Assembly (NCBI RefSeq): GCF_901709675.1
Contig: NC_051088.1
Location: 4,303,664 to 4,367,663 of the forward strand
Reading direction: 5' to 3'
DNA: 64,000 nucleotides
Origin: Syngnathus acus
Taxonomy: Eukaryota > Chordata > Actinopteri > Syngnathiformes > Syngnathidae
Shown: positions 46,845 through 57,585 of the stretch, one piece after another
Layout of the letters: each line of letters opens with the position of its first letter
Numbering within the stretch: position 1 is the stretch's first letter
Notes under the pieces: model-generated
What the model was told of the DNA's origin: nothing
The model's database searches: none
The model's input: only the letters and a program-made list of their open reading frames with translations
Made by a program: the position numbers and the translations under genes

Positions 46845-48015
46845 TTCTTGTCCACCATCCGGCGTCTCAGGAGGGGGAAGCAGTGCACCGTCAACACTGT
46901 TTACAGTGGAGATGGCGTGCTGCTGACCTCGACTGGACGTCGTGAGTCGGTGGGGAGAACACTTCGAAGACCTCCTCAATTCCACCAACACGCCTTCCAT
47001 TGTGGAAGCAGGGCCTGGAGACTCTGAGGTGGACTCTCCAATCTCTGGGGTCAAAGTCACTGAGGTAGTTCAAAAAACTCCTCGGGGGCAAGGCCCCAGG
47101 GGTGGATAAGATCCGCCCAGAGTTTTTAAAGGCTCTGGATGTTGTTGGGCTGTCATGGCTGACACGCCTCTACAGCATTGCGTGGACATCGGGGACGGTG
47201 CCTCTGGATTGGCAGATGGGGTGGTGGTTCCCCTCTTTAAGAAGGGGGACCGGAGGGTGTGTTCCAACTACAGAGGAATCACACTCCTCAGCCTCCCTGG
47301 TAAGGTCTATTCAGGGGTGCTAGAGAGGAGGGTCCGTCGAATCTCAGCACCTCCAAATCTGAGTCCATGGTCCTCAGTCGGAAAAGGGTGGAATGTCCTC
47401 TCCGGATCGGGGATGGGATCCTGCCCCAAGTGGAGGAGTTCAAGTATCTTGGGTTCTTGTTCACGAGCGAGGGCAGGATGGAGCGTGAGATCGACAGGCG
47501 GATCGGTGCAGCGTCGGCTGTAATGCGGACTCTATACCGGTCCGTCGTGGTGAAGCGAGAGCTGAGCCAAAAGGCAAAGCTCTCAATTTACCGGTTGATC
47601 TACGCTCCTACCCTCACCTATGGTCACAAGCTATGGGTCGTGACTGAAAGAACAAGATCCCGGATACAAGCGGACGAAAAGAGTTTCCTCCGCAGGGTGT
47701 CCAGGCTCTCCCTTAGCGATAGGGTGAGAAGCTCGGTCATCCGGGAGAGACTCTGAGTAGAGCCACTGCTCCTCCACGTTGAGAGGAGCCAGATGAGGTG
47801 GCTCGGGCATCTCACCAGGATGCCTCCTGGACGCCTCCCTGTTCCGGGCATGTCCCATCGGCAGGAGGCCCTGTGGACGATCCAGGACGCGCTGTAGAGA
47901 CTGGAACGCCTTGAGCTGGACGAAGTGGCTGGGAGAGAGAAGTCTGGGAGTCCCTCCTAAAGCTGCTGCCCCCGCAACCCGACCCCGGATAAGCGGAAGA
48001 AGATAGATGGATGGA
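46845..48015 (+). pseudogene. Non-LTR retrotransposon (LINE) remnant with the reverse transcriptase core deleted
   Basis: Translated fragments read VDKIRPEFLKALDVVG and, after a frame change, VVVPLFKKGDRRVCSNYRG then ITLLSLPGKVYSGVLERRVR (RT N-terminal motifs). Near 47345 the sequence jumps directly to MVLSRKRVECPLRIGDGI and FKYLGFLFTSEGRMEREID, then TLTYGHKLWVVTERTRSRIQ. The palm with its FADD box is therefore missing. The 3' end reads GATAAGCGGAAGAAGATAGATGGATGG, the usual short-repeat tail. Two frameshifts and stops are present. Inactive. Confidence 0.85.
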
Positions 48016-50986
48016 ACTAAAAACAGACAGTAAAATGAATCTTACATGCTGGTAAATTAAAATGGACTTTCTTGCCCATCTTGTTACTTGCAAGTTCTTC
48101 TCTTTCCTGTAATTGGAGCTGTGCATTTATTTTAATTCAGTGACGGTAAGAGATTTGATTTTTTGATTTATGTATTCTGTGTGCAGTGCTCATTGTCTAA
48201 TGTTAACTCTAACCACAGCCACAGATTTAATTCACAATATTTGTGCGGCAAATATTTTCTGTCAAAAGATACCCAACAACACATGTTAAGAACATAACTT
48301 TTATTTTTTAACTTGGTGTACACATCTCTTTTTCTCCTTGAGGAACCAACCACTCTGCACAACCAGACCTTCATCACCTTATTACCACCATTATGGCTTT
48401 CACTGGAAAAACACCCCAAAATAATCTTGGTGTATTTAGCGACCCTTTTCCAAATGCCATCCTTTTTTTTTTTTTTTTTCTTTAAACACGTTTCTATGTT
48501 AAACAGCAAAAACATCGCTTTCTTTGTCAAGTCTCACAGTTTTATCATTCACAGTGACCCACTAAATCATCATTGTCACGCTATTACACCCTACCTTGGC
48601 TTTTTTATTGATTACAGAAATATTGCTATGACTTTTATTCAAGAAACACAAAAAGGGCAGACTGTGAGTAGCTGTATCAAACCTAGACACTTCTCTTCTA
48701 TATACAAAGTGAGCTATCAACTATGTACATGCTACATACTGCCACACACACTAGCTCGACGACTAGCCCTGACAGGTGCAGACCTGGGATCGCATCTCTG
48801 TCCGAATTGATCCGAGGTCAGCGCCAGAAGTGACCGCGACGCCCCAATCAATAGCCGTAATCCATCTCAGCGATATAGTACATGTTGACATGTAAGTGTG
48901 TGAAACGGTTGTGTGCTTGGAGGCTTTCGGCAGCAAGATAAACAAAACAACAAACATTGTGTCAAGAGTGCTTCAAGTCCCGCGAACTACACGACTGCAC
49001 CGGACACTCAAGTTGTCATTTGGTCCTCGAAACACATTGTTGTTGAATCCTAATTTGGTTGGGATCAATGTGATCTCACATTTCATGCAGACACTGGACT
49101 CGTACGGTGACATTTCTTTTCCGGCAATTTCACACACCGACTGAAAACACGGGCGTGTGGCGTACACGAGCATGCGTCAAGATGGTTTCGAATATACACT
49201 AGGTAGTCCATAGAGTCTATATAACAGAAACAGGGAACACAAAGGATTGGCGCGTCATTGCGGAAAGATACTTCATAATAAAGCCTTGCTTCTGGGCAAC
49301 ATATTCTGCTCTAACGGAGATTCACAGAGGTTCAGCCGCCACCTTGTAGCACCCACAAAACGACACAAGCAATTAAGTCCTGAGCTCGAGGAATGTGCAA
49401 CACGTTCCCAGCCAGTCGCCGACTATTACAGCGGGAAAGCACAGCAAAGACTGAGAAATACCATTTGTCGGAAATACCATTGCTTCTGAGAAGTACAAAG
49501 TAAGATCTTATGTACAAATAGGAATAAAATCAAGTGTAAAAATAGACACTGCACATGGAGCTGGTCTTGGAGAGGAATGGGGCGGTTGAATCATCGACTG
49601 GTGATCCAGAGAGGTAAAATTAGGTGCAAAGAACAGTTCAACAACAACCACTGTCATATCAAACACAACACAATAAGTTGTGAGTCAAGGCAAAGGGGGC
49701 ATCTAAGGATAAGCAGGTGAGGACTTGTACACTTTCTTGAAGTCATTCTCCTTACAATTGTTGACTGCAGCTTTACAGTGTCCAAGATTCGAGTGAATTA
49801 ATATTTTCAATGATTCCATTTTTTTTGGGTTTATCATTTAGAGCCATCATCACTCTACGATTTGAGGTGTACTTATAACCCGACTCCGACAGATGAGGTA
49901 AAGTACAGTACTGACCGTGTCCCTGACCTTTAGCGGACAGTAAGGTGTTAAAATTCATCTCTGTAAACTCAATTGATGCAGACGTCTGACTTTCAAGTGA
50001 AACAAAAGCGCTAGTGTTTGTGTGCGCGTAAAAGCAAGAGGCATGGAGCTAGAGAATGAAGCTTGTGTGTGTGTGTGTGTTTGTGTTTCAGATCATAGAC
50101 TAAAGGGCCAAAGTGAGGTGCAATATTTCCAGGCTGAGGCATTTCATGAGGAGAGGACAGCTCAGTCCGTTTATGTACAGCAACAGTCCAGAAGAGTGGG
50201 AAGAGACTAAAGGGTTAAGGAAGTTCAATTTTGATTCGGGCCACTGTCACTCCTGCGCCTTTTCCACAGTTCAAGTTCTATTCCGGCCCGCATCAACACT
50301 GCCCTCATCTGGAGAGCGGTGGTAATAGCAGCAAGGAGAATCATGAACACTCCAACTTTCCTCTTTTGTGATCGCACACATTTTTTGAAAAGTCATTTTT
50401 CTGTCTTCAGGGGAGAGCATCTGGATGTCTGTCGCGTTATTCAGTCCCGGATCTGTTGTTGTTGCTATGTGAATCTTTTTCTTCTTCGAGTGAAAGTGTC
50501 GCTCCTTCAGTGCGCGAGGTGTGGTTGCCCAATGTATGTGTCTGAAAGGCCTGCTCCTCCGGTCGTGGACCTCCTCACTTCTGGGACCATCCGACACCAT
50601 TAGAACAACACACTCTGCCGTCTGCCCTTCCCCTGAGCTGAGAGCGACACAGACAGACATGTTAGGCAAACACTTCACAACAAAACAGTCATGGGAAATA
50701 CTGGCACTGCACATGTAAACATTATATTAGTATGTGATCAAGCACATTTTATTCCCGCAGCATTTCTGGCTTCAGCATCTGCCTTTTGTTTGCAGGGATT
50801 AATTGTCGGGATTGGCTATTGTGTGGGGATAAGAAGCCCACAGACAAATTTGTTCAGGAGACAGCTTCAACCTGGCTTTCCTTTTCATTTATTGAATCAT
50901 CTGAAATAGTGTTGAAGGTTGATTGCTGATAACACTGGATAACAAACTGGGAAAAAATATTTTGACTTCTATTTTTATGATGATTA
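48016..50986. other. Intergenic stretch, no gene recognised
   Basis: Largely unique, AT-rich sequence with a T-run at 48462-48480 and a (GT)n tract at 50063-50082. The longest minus-strand ORF (50714-50271, 147 codons) has low-complexity Lys/His/Ser content, no recognised domain and no splice context. Its character resembles a long 3' UTR or lncRNA, but no adjacent coding exon supports that. Confidence 0.5.
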
Positions 50987-52597
50987 CCGTATTTTCCGCC
51001 CTAAAAGGCGCACCGGGTTATAAGGCGCACCTTCAATGAACGGCCCATTTTAAAACTTTGTCCATATATAAGGCGCACCGGATTATAAAGCGCATAAAAT
51101 AGAAGCTATACTGCATCAAACTGAGGTTGACTAGGGTTGCGGTATGCATCCACTAGCCAATAACCAACGAGCCCTCTGTAAACAATCGCGTTTCTCAAAC
51201 GATCTCCTATAAAATGATCAGAACTGACTAAAGTTCGATCTAACGCATTGGTACTACTTACCTATGTTTCCCTTCCATATCGATCCGTAGATTTACTCGA
51301 AACATTAACAGAGCAGCCTATTTTGACATGAAATAGCCTGGTACGTATAGCAGCTATCGCAATAGCATTAGCCATCCGCAAAGTCTCACGAGCCTCAGTT
51401 CGCAAGCTCCCATGAGCCTCAGCAAAGTGTAAACAATCGCGTTTCTCAAACGATCTCCTATAAAATGATCGGAACTGACTAAAGTTCGATCTAACGCATT
51501 GGTACTACTTACCTATGTTTCCCTTCCATATCGATCCGTAGATTTACTCGAAACATTAACAGAGCAGCCTATTTTGACATGAAATAGCCTGGTACGTATA
51601 GCAGCTATCGCAATAGCATTAGCCATCCGCAAAGTCTCACGAGCCTCAGCTCGCAATCTCCCATGAGCCTCAGCAAAGTGTAAACAATCGCGTTTCTCAA
51701 ACGATCTCCTATAAAATGATCAGAACTGACTAAAGTTCGATCTAACGCATTGGTACTACTTACCTATGTTTCCCTTCCATATCGATCCGTAGATTTACTC
51801 GAAACATTAACAGAGCAGCCTATTTTGACATGAAATAGCCTGGTACGTATAGCAGCTATCGCAATAGCATTAGCCATCCGCAAAGTCTCACGAGCCTCAG
51901 CTCGCAATCTCCCATGAGCCTCAGCAAAGTGTAAACAATCGCGTTTCTCAAACGATCTCCTATAAAATGATCGGAACTGACTAAAGTTCGATCTAACGCA
52001 TTGGTACTACTTACCTATGTTTCCCTTCCATATCGATCCGTAGATTTACTCGAAACATTAACAGAGCAGCCTATTTTGACATGAAATAGCCTGGTACGTA
52101 TAGCAGCTATCGCAATAGCATTAGCCATCCGCAAAGTCTCACGAGCCTCAGCTCGCAATCTCCCATGAGCCTCAGCAAAGTGTAAACAATCGCGTTTCTC
52201 AAACGATCTCCTATAAAATGATCGGAACTGACTAAAGTTCGATCTAACGCATTGGTACTACTTACCTATGTTTCCCTTCCATATCGATCAGTAGATTTAC
52301 TCGAAACATTAACAGAGCAGCCTATTTTGACATGAAATAGCCTCGCGGGTACAACAGCTATTCGGTGACGCCCCCTGACTACAGTTGCCGTAATGCTGGG
52401 AAGCGATGCGACCTTGTAATTTACTAGTCGTACTAAAACGTACTGAAACATTTTGGCAGAGCACTGTGTACAACCAGTATGGATCAACAAATTCATCAGT
52501 TGATCCATATATAAGGCGCACTGGCCTATAAGGCGCACTGTCGGCTTTTGAGAAAATTTTAGGTTTTTAGGTGCGCCTTTTAGGGCGGAAAATACGG
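50987..52597. mobile_element. Non-autonomous TIR DNA transposon with internal 251-bp tandem repeats
   Basis: Perfect 28-bp terminal inverted repeats (starting CCGTATTTTCCGCCC) flank 1611 bp, with TA on both outer sides (50985-50986 and 52598-52599). Subterminal GGTTATAAGGCGCACC-type repeats recur inside each end. No transposase ORF. The interior is a tandem array listed separately. The superfamily is uncertain (TA target, Tc1/mariner-like). A smaller element with related ends lies at 21528-22374. Confidence 0.9.
51178..52345 (+). repeat. Tandem array, 251-bp unit, 4.6 copies
   Basis: Units begin with GTAAACAATCGCGTTTCTC at 51178, 51429, 51680, 51931 and 52182: exact 251-bp spacing. Only a few substitutions separate the copies (for example GATCAG versus GATCGG). 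The last copy is cut after about 160 bp. Within each unit CTCACGAGCCTCAG and CCATGAGCCTCAG form a minor internal repeat. Near identity implies recent amplification or homogenisation. Confidence 0.95.
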
Positions 52598-52599
52598 TA

Positions 52600-53593
52600 A
52601 TTTAACTAAAATTGGCATACTGATTCCTGAAGTCATTTTTTTTTCTAGTTGGTTTTCCCCACAGCTTACACTCCAGATAAAATTAGCCGTTGCTATGTGG
52701 AAACTTGTTTGTGCAGTTACAAGTGAGACATTGAAATGAGAGGTGTGTGCGGCTCCCAATCCATCAATATTAAGGCAATGCAAACAATGCAAATGTATCA
52801 CAGTCGGAAGGATTTGTGCTGTTTTTTTCTCCAGTGAAAGCTTTGAAAAATACTGTATAGTTTTTCATGTTGGGGAATAGAAATGACAAAAAAACATTAA
52901 AAATTCACATAAAAACAAATATCAAGAGCAAAGCAATTGCTAACAACTTTATGATATCACAAAATGATCTGAACTAATCATGTGAGATGTTTCTAGTCCT
53001 CTTTGGCCATAATACAGAAATCCCTGTGTAAATAAAATACTCACCAGTATCAAATCAAACACTGCAAAAAAACACTCTTTATCCATGCTACTAATTAAAA
53101 TGTCACACCACTTCAGGCCCTTACCTAGAAACTCAACAAAAAGACTACATCTCTCACTGGAGAAACCTAAAGAGGACTACAAATAAAAAGAATCAAATGA
53201 CTCCCCGTCAGACTCCTTTCTTTTACCAATAAATTATTGTTTGTTCCTTTCATTCCTGACAGAAAGGCCGGGAGCAGGTTTTCCCTTTAAGAAAAAGAGG
53301 ATGATGGGTTCAGTGAAAGTTGAAATGTGGGTGCAGGATGGGAAATGTGAGGAAAAGCTCGAGCAAAAGGGAAAAGAAAAGACAATGGTTAAGCAGTACA
53401 CGTGACTCGCATGCAAGGAAGGACGACAGAGATTCATTATTTTATCAAATTAACTAATACACAATATGGACATGGCAATAAAGAGCGCGGGCGGGGGAAA
53501 AAGGGCAAAGTGACAGTCAAATGGGCGAAAGAAAAGAACACATGATAGAGACAGTGTGAAAGAGACCGTATTTACCAGAATGGTAGCGGCCCC
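52600..53593. other. Intergenic stretch, no gene recognised
   Basis: AT-rich, unique-looking sequence between the TIR element and the ddx20 duplicate. ORFs are short and without recognisable motifs. A purine-rich block lies at 53265-53560. Confidence 0.5.
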
Positions 53594-54957
53594 TCTTTGG
53601 AACCAAGATTTCCTTAGTTTTGGTTTTCTATCATCTGAAAGCTTAGCCATATTCAACTAGCCCCAGGACCAACTTGGCGTCCTTTTGGAGTTGAACTTGA
53701 TACTAACTAGCCTCTTACCAGGTGACCCTACAGCGATGTGGCATTTCTTCAGATGGAGTTTGTCCTGATTAACAGGACGGTCCCCAATGAACACATGGCA
53801 CTGCAAACCCTCCATTACACAGCCTATCGCCATGACGACGGAGTGGATCTGCACCGCTATCTCTCGAGTCGGAGCCAGCACAAGAACCTGCACAGGTCAG
53901 AGTAAAAGTCAACAAGCACTTATGCTTGATTGGGGCAGATTGGAGCCAAACTCGTGAGGTGTGTTCATTAATCTGTAAGAGCCCCCAGTTAAGCCCACGT
54001 GCACCATACTGCAGAAAGGCTGGATGTACCTCTGCTTTATCGGTAATCATACACTCTCATTTAAGAATATGAGACTGAAAAGCTTGATCTCATCAGATTA
54101 AGACCCCCGTAACCAAAGTTAGTCCATCTATATCAGAGATCACAATAATCTCATAGTCTCAGAGTCATTACTGTGCAATAACATCCTGCTCTTCACACCT
54201 TTTTTGAATTTGTCTACACTGTTTTTGCCATTTTTCACATGTCCTGAGTGTTGTTAGTCACCTGAATGTTGAACAGAGGGTGTGTTTTACCGAAGTCAAA
54301 TTCCTTGTTTGGCACGCTCAAACATGGCGAATAAAAAAAACTCTTGAATCTTGAATTTTAGGGAGGAGGGTAAATAGCAAAGGAACTATGGAGATAAATC
54401 AAAAGAGAGCTGCTGAGCGACTTCAACTGCACTCACCTGTGTGGCAGGAGTGTCCAGGTTCAGAGAATCCAAAGTGATTGTACAGGACATGCATGTCTTT
54501 CCTGTGCCAGACTTGGCTTATACAATCAAATCTGAAAGAGGACAATCAAGGGTAGCTCACAATTGACTTTGGGTGGCCCACAATTGACTTTGAGTGGGCA
54601 CATTAACAATGAGTCACATGTAGTACGTCCTTGAAATGATTCCTTTTCGCATTTAAAGTCGACTGACTGCAATCGTGCTCAACATAATCAAGAACGTTTT
54701 CCTATTGTTAAGCAGTGTTCGAACTGTACAGTACCTTGCAATAACACTGACCGATTTTGACTGACTTTAAAGTCATGAGTGTGGTACTTGGAAAGTTCAA
54801 TGTTTATTTTAAGCGGTACTCGGTGTAAAATATTTGAGAACCAGTAATGTGTTAAGATGATTGTGAACCTATTTGACTTTCCCTGACGAATTGCTGGCAT
54901 GATGCGACGAGAGTGTGTACCAAGTCCGCATCGGCCAAGCGGGATCGCCTTCAGCTG
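53594..54957 (-). pseudogene. ddx20: Truncated duplicate of ddx20 (exons 3, 2 and part of 1)
   Basis: Near-identical to 42250-43374 of the intact gene in the same orientation, offset about 11.3 kb. The exon 3 copy is 53887-53719, with intact splice sites and an open frame ([15 protein letters not shown]; Ala-Met becomes Val-Met and Gly-Gly becomes Gly-Asp). The exon 2 copy is 54531-54437: its VQAKSG glutamine codon CAA is TAA, a stop just before Walker A. The exon 1 copy is only 54957-54921, cut inside the Q motif, so no start codon remains. Intron 1 and intron 2 sequences are copied too, so this is a DNA-level duplication, not a retrocopy. A LINE tail (54155-54355) has since inserted. Non-functional as a helicase. 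Confidence 0.93.
54155..54355 (+). mobile_element. 5'-truncated LINE 3' end inserted in the ddx20 duplicate
   Basis: About 200 bp absent from the parent copy (the parent has AATCTCATTTTAGGG at this point). It ends CCTTGTTTGGCACGCTC, then GGCGAATAAAA and CTTGAATCTTGAATT. That is the 3' tail style of fish Rex1/L2-like LINEs. The position is defined by comparison with 42830-42845. Confidence 0.75.
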
Positions 54958-55188
54958 TTAAGTCTTAATGGTTTTATCTTGTGTATTTAATCATATGCAT
55001 TCCTTCACCAAAATCAGACTTGTGGTCAATAATATTGAGAAATAAATGTGAGATGTGTGAAAACGTCAACAAATTAATTCTAATTAAATCTAATTTAAAG
55101 ATTTGACCTGATTTGGCACTAGAGAGGTCATCTCAATGATTTTCTTGGGGTTATTTATGTATTCAACAAATAAACAAAGTACCTGGCA
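54958..55188 (+). repeat. Duplicate of parapinopsin intron 1, left part
   Basis: Matches 44890-45141 (CACCAAAATCAGACTTGTGG, then GATTTGACCTGATTTGGC, and so on) with small indels. It is joined directly to the ddx20 exon 1 fragment at 54957/54958. It breaks at AAAGTACCT, where a foreign segment enters. The match resumes at 57582. Confidence 0.92.
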
Positions 55189-55563
55189 AGTGTATTTTAA
55201 CATCATGGGTTTCCACACTTGAAAAGGAATGACTTGACCAGACTGGGATTTCACTCTTTGTTCAGGTTTTTATTCAGCCAAACAATCAAGGTGAAAAACC
55301 TTTAAATCACATACCAAAAAAAATGGATGAGTTTAAACAAAAGATACAATTTTCTTCAAAATAAAACAATGCAGCTTAGTGTTCTTTAACACATACACTA
55401 ATAAACAACGTAGATACAGTTCAGTTCTTTTTACTGAAAGAAAGAAGGAAAAGGTCTTGAACATAAAGTTATCCTTTCAAATAAAAGTCAATATACAACT
55501 TAATGCTTGTCATAAAGACAACACATTCTCCAGACCAACTGTAATGCAGTCAGTGCTCTAAAT

Positions 55564-56475
55564 CAGTGGTCCCCAACCTTTTTTGCACCACGGACCGGTT
55601 ACGTGTCAGAAATATTTTCGCGGACCGGCCTTTATATAAATAAATATATTTATATATTTATTATTTAAATATTTATATATATAAATAGGATGAAATAAAA
55701 TGATACGACTGGCATAAAAACAAATATAAACCACATAAAAATAAAACGTTGAATTCGTGGGAGCACCGAGCTCTTTTCTCAGAAATGAGCCGTTCCCATC
55801 TAGGCGTAATCGGAGACAATGACACCCGAAGTGGTTACGGTTTGTCTTTAAATGCAGGATGCTTGGTCTCCATGTGCCGAAGCAGGTTTGAAGGCTTCAT
55901 TGCCTCGTTAGCTAGCCTTTCGCCACATATGCGGAGTGAACTTGGCGCGTCAGAGTCACCTGTGGCGATAAATCCATATTTTAAGTAGGACTCCAGAAAT
56001 GTTCTTTTAAATGCAGCTTTCCTTTTCTTAGAAGTCGTAGCCTCTTCTTCTTCAGTGTCCTCATTGGACGTTTTTCCCTTTCCGAAGAAGCTTTCCAAAC
56101 TTCTCTGTTTCTTGCTCATTTTTGCTTGCCTCGCGGGCTTGACTGTGGTGACATGTCACGTGACCGAGACGAGCGCCCTGTGTCAAGAGTCCTTATTTTT
56201 CAGACGCACTGACAGATGTAATTGGGAGAGATTCGCCAAATTTTTTATATTTTTCGAAATAAATTCTTACTCATTTTTGCTAGCTTTGCGGGCTCGACTG
56301 GGGAAACATGTCACGTGACCGGGACGAGCGTCTTAATCTGAATGAATTGATCGTCAATGGAAAAAAAAAAAAAAACAATTTTTTTTTTTTTTTTTTTCCT
56401 GTGCGGCTCCGCGGCCCGGTACCAAGTGACCCACGGACCGGTACCGGTCCGCGGCCCGGTGGTTGGGGACCACTG
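55564..56475 (-). mobile_element. Non-autonomous hAT transposon (ZBED/Zaphod-like) with partial transposase ORF
   Basis: Perfect 15-bp terminal inverted repeats CAGTGGTCCCCAACC and 8-bp target duplications CTCTAAAT (55556-55563, 56476-56483). Subterminal GGACCGGTACCGGTCC palindromes are typical of this hAT group. A 94-codon minus-strand ORF (56119-55835) starts MSKKQRSLESFF, runs through an acidic/KKRK stretch, and ends in a degenerate BED zinc finger (ICGERLANEAMKPSNLLRHM, then ETKHP). The first zinc cysteine is missing, and the ORF stops after KDKP, before the catalytic region. Immobile without help. Confidence 0.93.
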
Positions 56476-56629
56476 CTCTAAATGGTTAACTAAATGAGTC
56501 CGATTGAGAATTGTGAGCTCACCGGTAGTCCCTTTGGTCTCCTCTTCCCATGAGTTTATTCCTTTCTCCGTGGAGCTCAGTGCGGTTCGCTCCTACTACT
56601 GTGTTGCTCGCTGATCGAAAGGATTGTGT

Positions 56630-56641
56630 TGTTTGCTGCTG

Positions 56642-56680
<39 letters not shown>

Positions 56681-56697
56681 CTGCTGCTGCTGCTGCT
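56630..56697 (+). repeat. (CTG)n/(CAG)n trinucleotide repeat
   Basis: About 21 CTG units with one GGCTG interruption near 56679. On the minus strand (CAG)n would code Gln or Ala depending on frame, but no convincing gene context surrounds it. It lies between the two nested hAT insertions. Confidence 0.95.
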
Positions 56698-56796
56698 CAC
56701 TGGACAAGAGGATTGTGCTGTTTGCTGCTTATGAACCCTGGTGTGTGCGTGCTCCCAATCAGGATAGATTGCGCTCAACTATTGAAGCGCTCTGAG

Positions 56797-57478
56797 CAGG
56801 GCCGGTTCTAGGAATGCACATAAGAGGGGGCAGTCAGAAATGTGAAGGGGGCATGTTCTTTTTTTTTTTTTTTTACACATTTTTAACACTGTTAGTGTTT
56901 TCTTCACGGCAGTTGTTAGCTGTGTGTCCAGATCTCAACCTGGAGAAGTGGATTGCACTCTGTCAGGCCTCTACACTAAGACCTGTCCAGCTTGGGTGTC
57001 CCACCTGAAGATTAAAGCTTCTGCTGGTATTGCTCTTAGGGTCACTGAGGCACGCAAACCCCCTGACCACAATAAGGTGGCAATCTCTCAGGGGGGGGAA
57101 CATATAATATGAATGTTATATTAACTATTATTTGAGTTGTCGTTAAGCATTAGTTATATCACGGGTCATTACGACGAGTTTGGTGGAGTTTTTACTGCTT
57201 CTTCCAACTCCTACCGCGCTGACTGTAACTTGACACTCTCTGGCTGCGTCTTGCCTCATTTGCATACTCACAGTGATTGGATGTTTACGGAGGGGCGCGG
57301 AGTCCTGACAGCAGGCTGTGTGAGGACACACACTGCACCGACATGAGACAAGAGAGGGGGCTGATTAACGTGTGTTTCTATCAGCGGATTTTTCACTTCT
57401 AAAAGTTTGATTCGAGGGGGCAAGACATCTGTTTGAGGGGGCGTTGCCCCCTCTTGCCCCTGCGTAGAGCCGGCACTG
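56797..57478. mobile_element. Non-autonomous hAT element
   Basis: Ends CAGGGCCGGTTCTAGG and, reversed, CAGTGCCGGCTCTACG form imperfect TIRs. 8-bp target duplications GCTCTGAG lie at 56789-56796 and 57479-57486. The 682-bp interior includes a T-run and the repeated theme GAGGGGGC near both ends, with no transposase ORF. The insertion interrupts the WD-repeat-like fragment. Confidence 0.92.
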
Positions 57479-57486
57479 GCTCTGAG

Positions 57487-57585
57487 GAGCTCCACTGCGT
57501 GCTGCGCATTCACGTCGTACACCTGCAGTGACCCCTTGTGGTCACATGCACCCACAGACAGGTGCGCACCTCCAAGGTCGCCGCA
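57487..57585 (-). pseudogene. Fragment of a WD-repeat protein gene
   Basis: Minus-strand frame reads CCGDLGGAHLSVGACDHKGS, then LQVYDVNAQHAVELLRA. This has the spacing of a WD40 blade (ACDHKGSLQVYDV). With the hAT insertion removed, the frame continues as ALQ and meets TAG. It begins abruptly at the AGTACCT junction, so only about 35 codons exist. The parent gene is not identified. Confidence 0.5.

Larger units (their letters stand above)
55189..57581 (-). other. Inserted segment with nested transposons, flanked by AGTACCT repeats
   Basis: The parental intron reads CAAAGTACCTTTCACAAAAAC once. In the duplicate AGTACCT occurs at both edges of this 2.4-kb segment (55182-55188 and near 57582-57588), as expected of a 7-bp target-site duplication. 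Without its two hAT elements the insert is about 0.8 kb. On the minus strand it carries a WD-repeat-like ORF end, a (CAG)n tract and an AATAAA near 55275. It has no poly-A tail at the inferred 3' end, so a plain retrocopy is not proven. Confidence 0.65.

Noticed and set aside
50271-50714. 147-codon minus-strand ORF
   Set aside because: No motif, biased Lys/His/Ser composition, no conserved neighbour or splice signals; could be chance.
51178-52345. Regularly spaced repeats suggesting a CRISPR array
   Set aside because: The unit is 251 bp with no short repeat/unique spacer alternation, and it lies inside a eukaryotic TIR transposon.
56519-56707. Poly-Ala/poly-Gln ORFs
   Set aside because: Produced by the CAG repeat in all frames, with no flanking domain or splice context.
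55189-57581. Simple processed retrocopy of a WD-repeat gene
   Set aside because: A target duplication and 5' truncation fit, but there is no poly-A tail and the AATAAA lies about 80 nt from the end, so it was kept only as a hypothesis.
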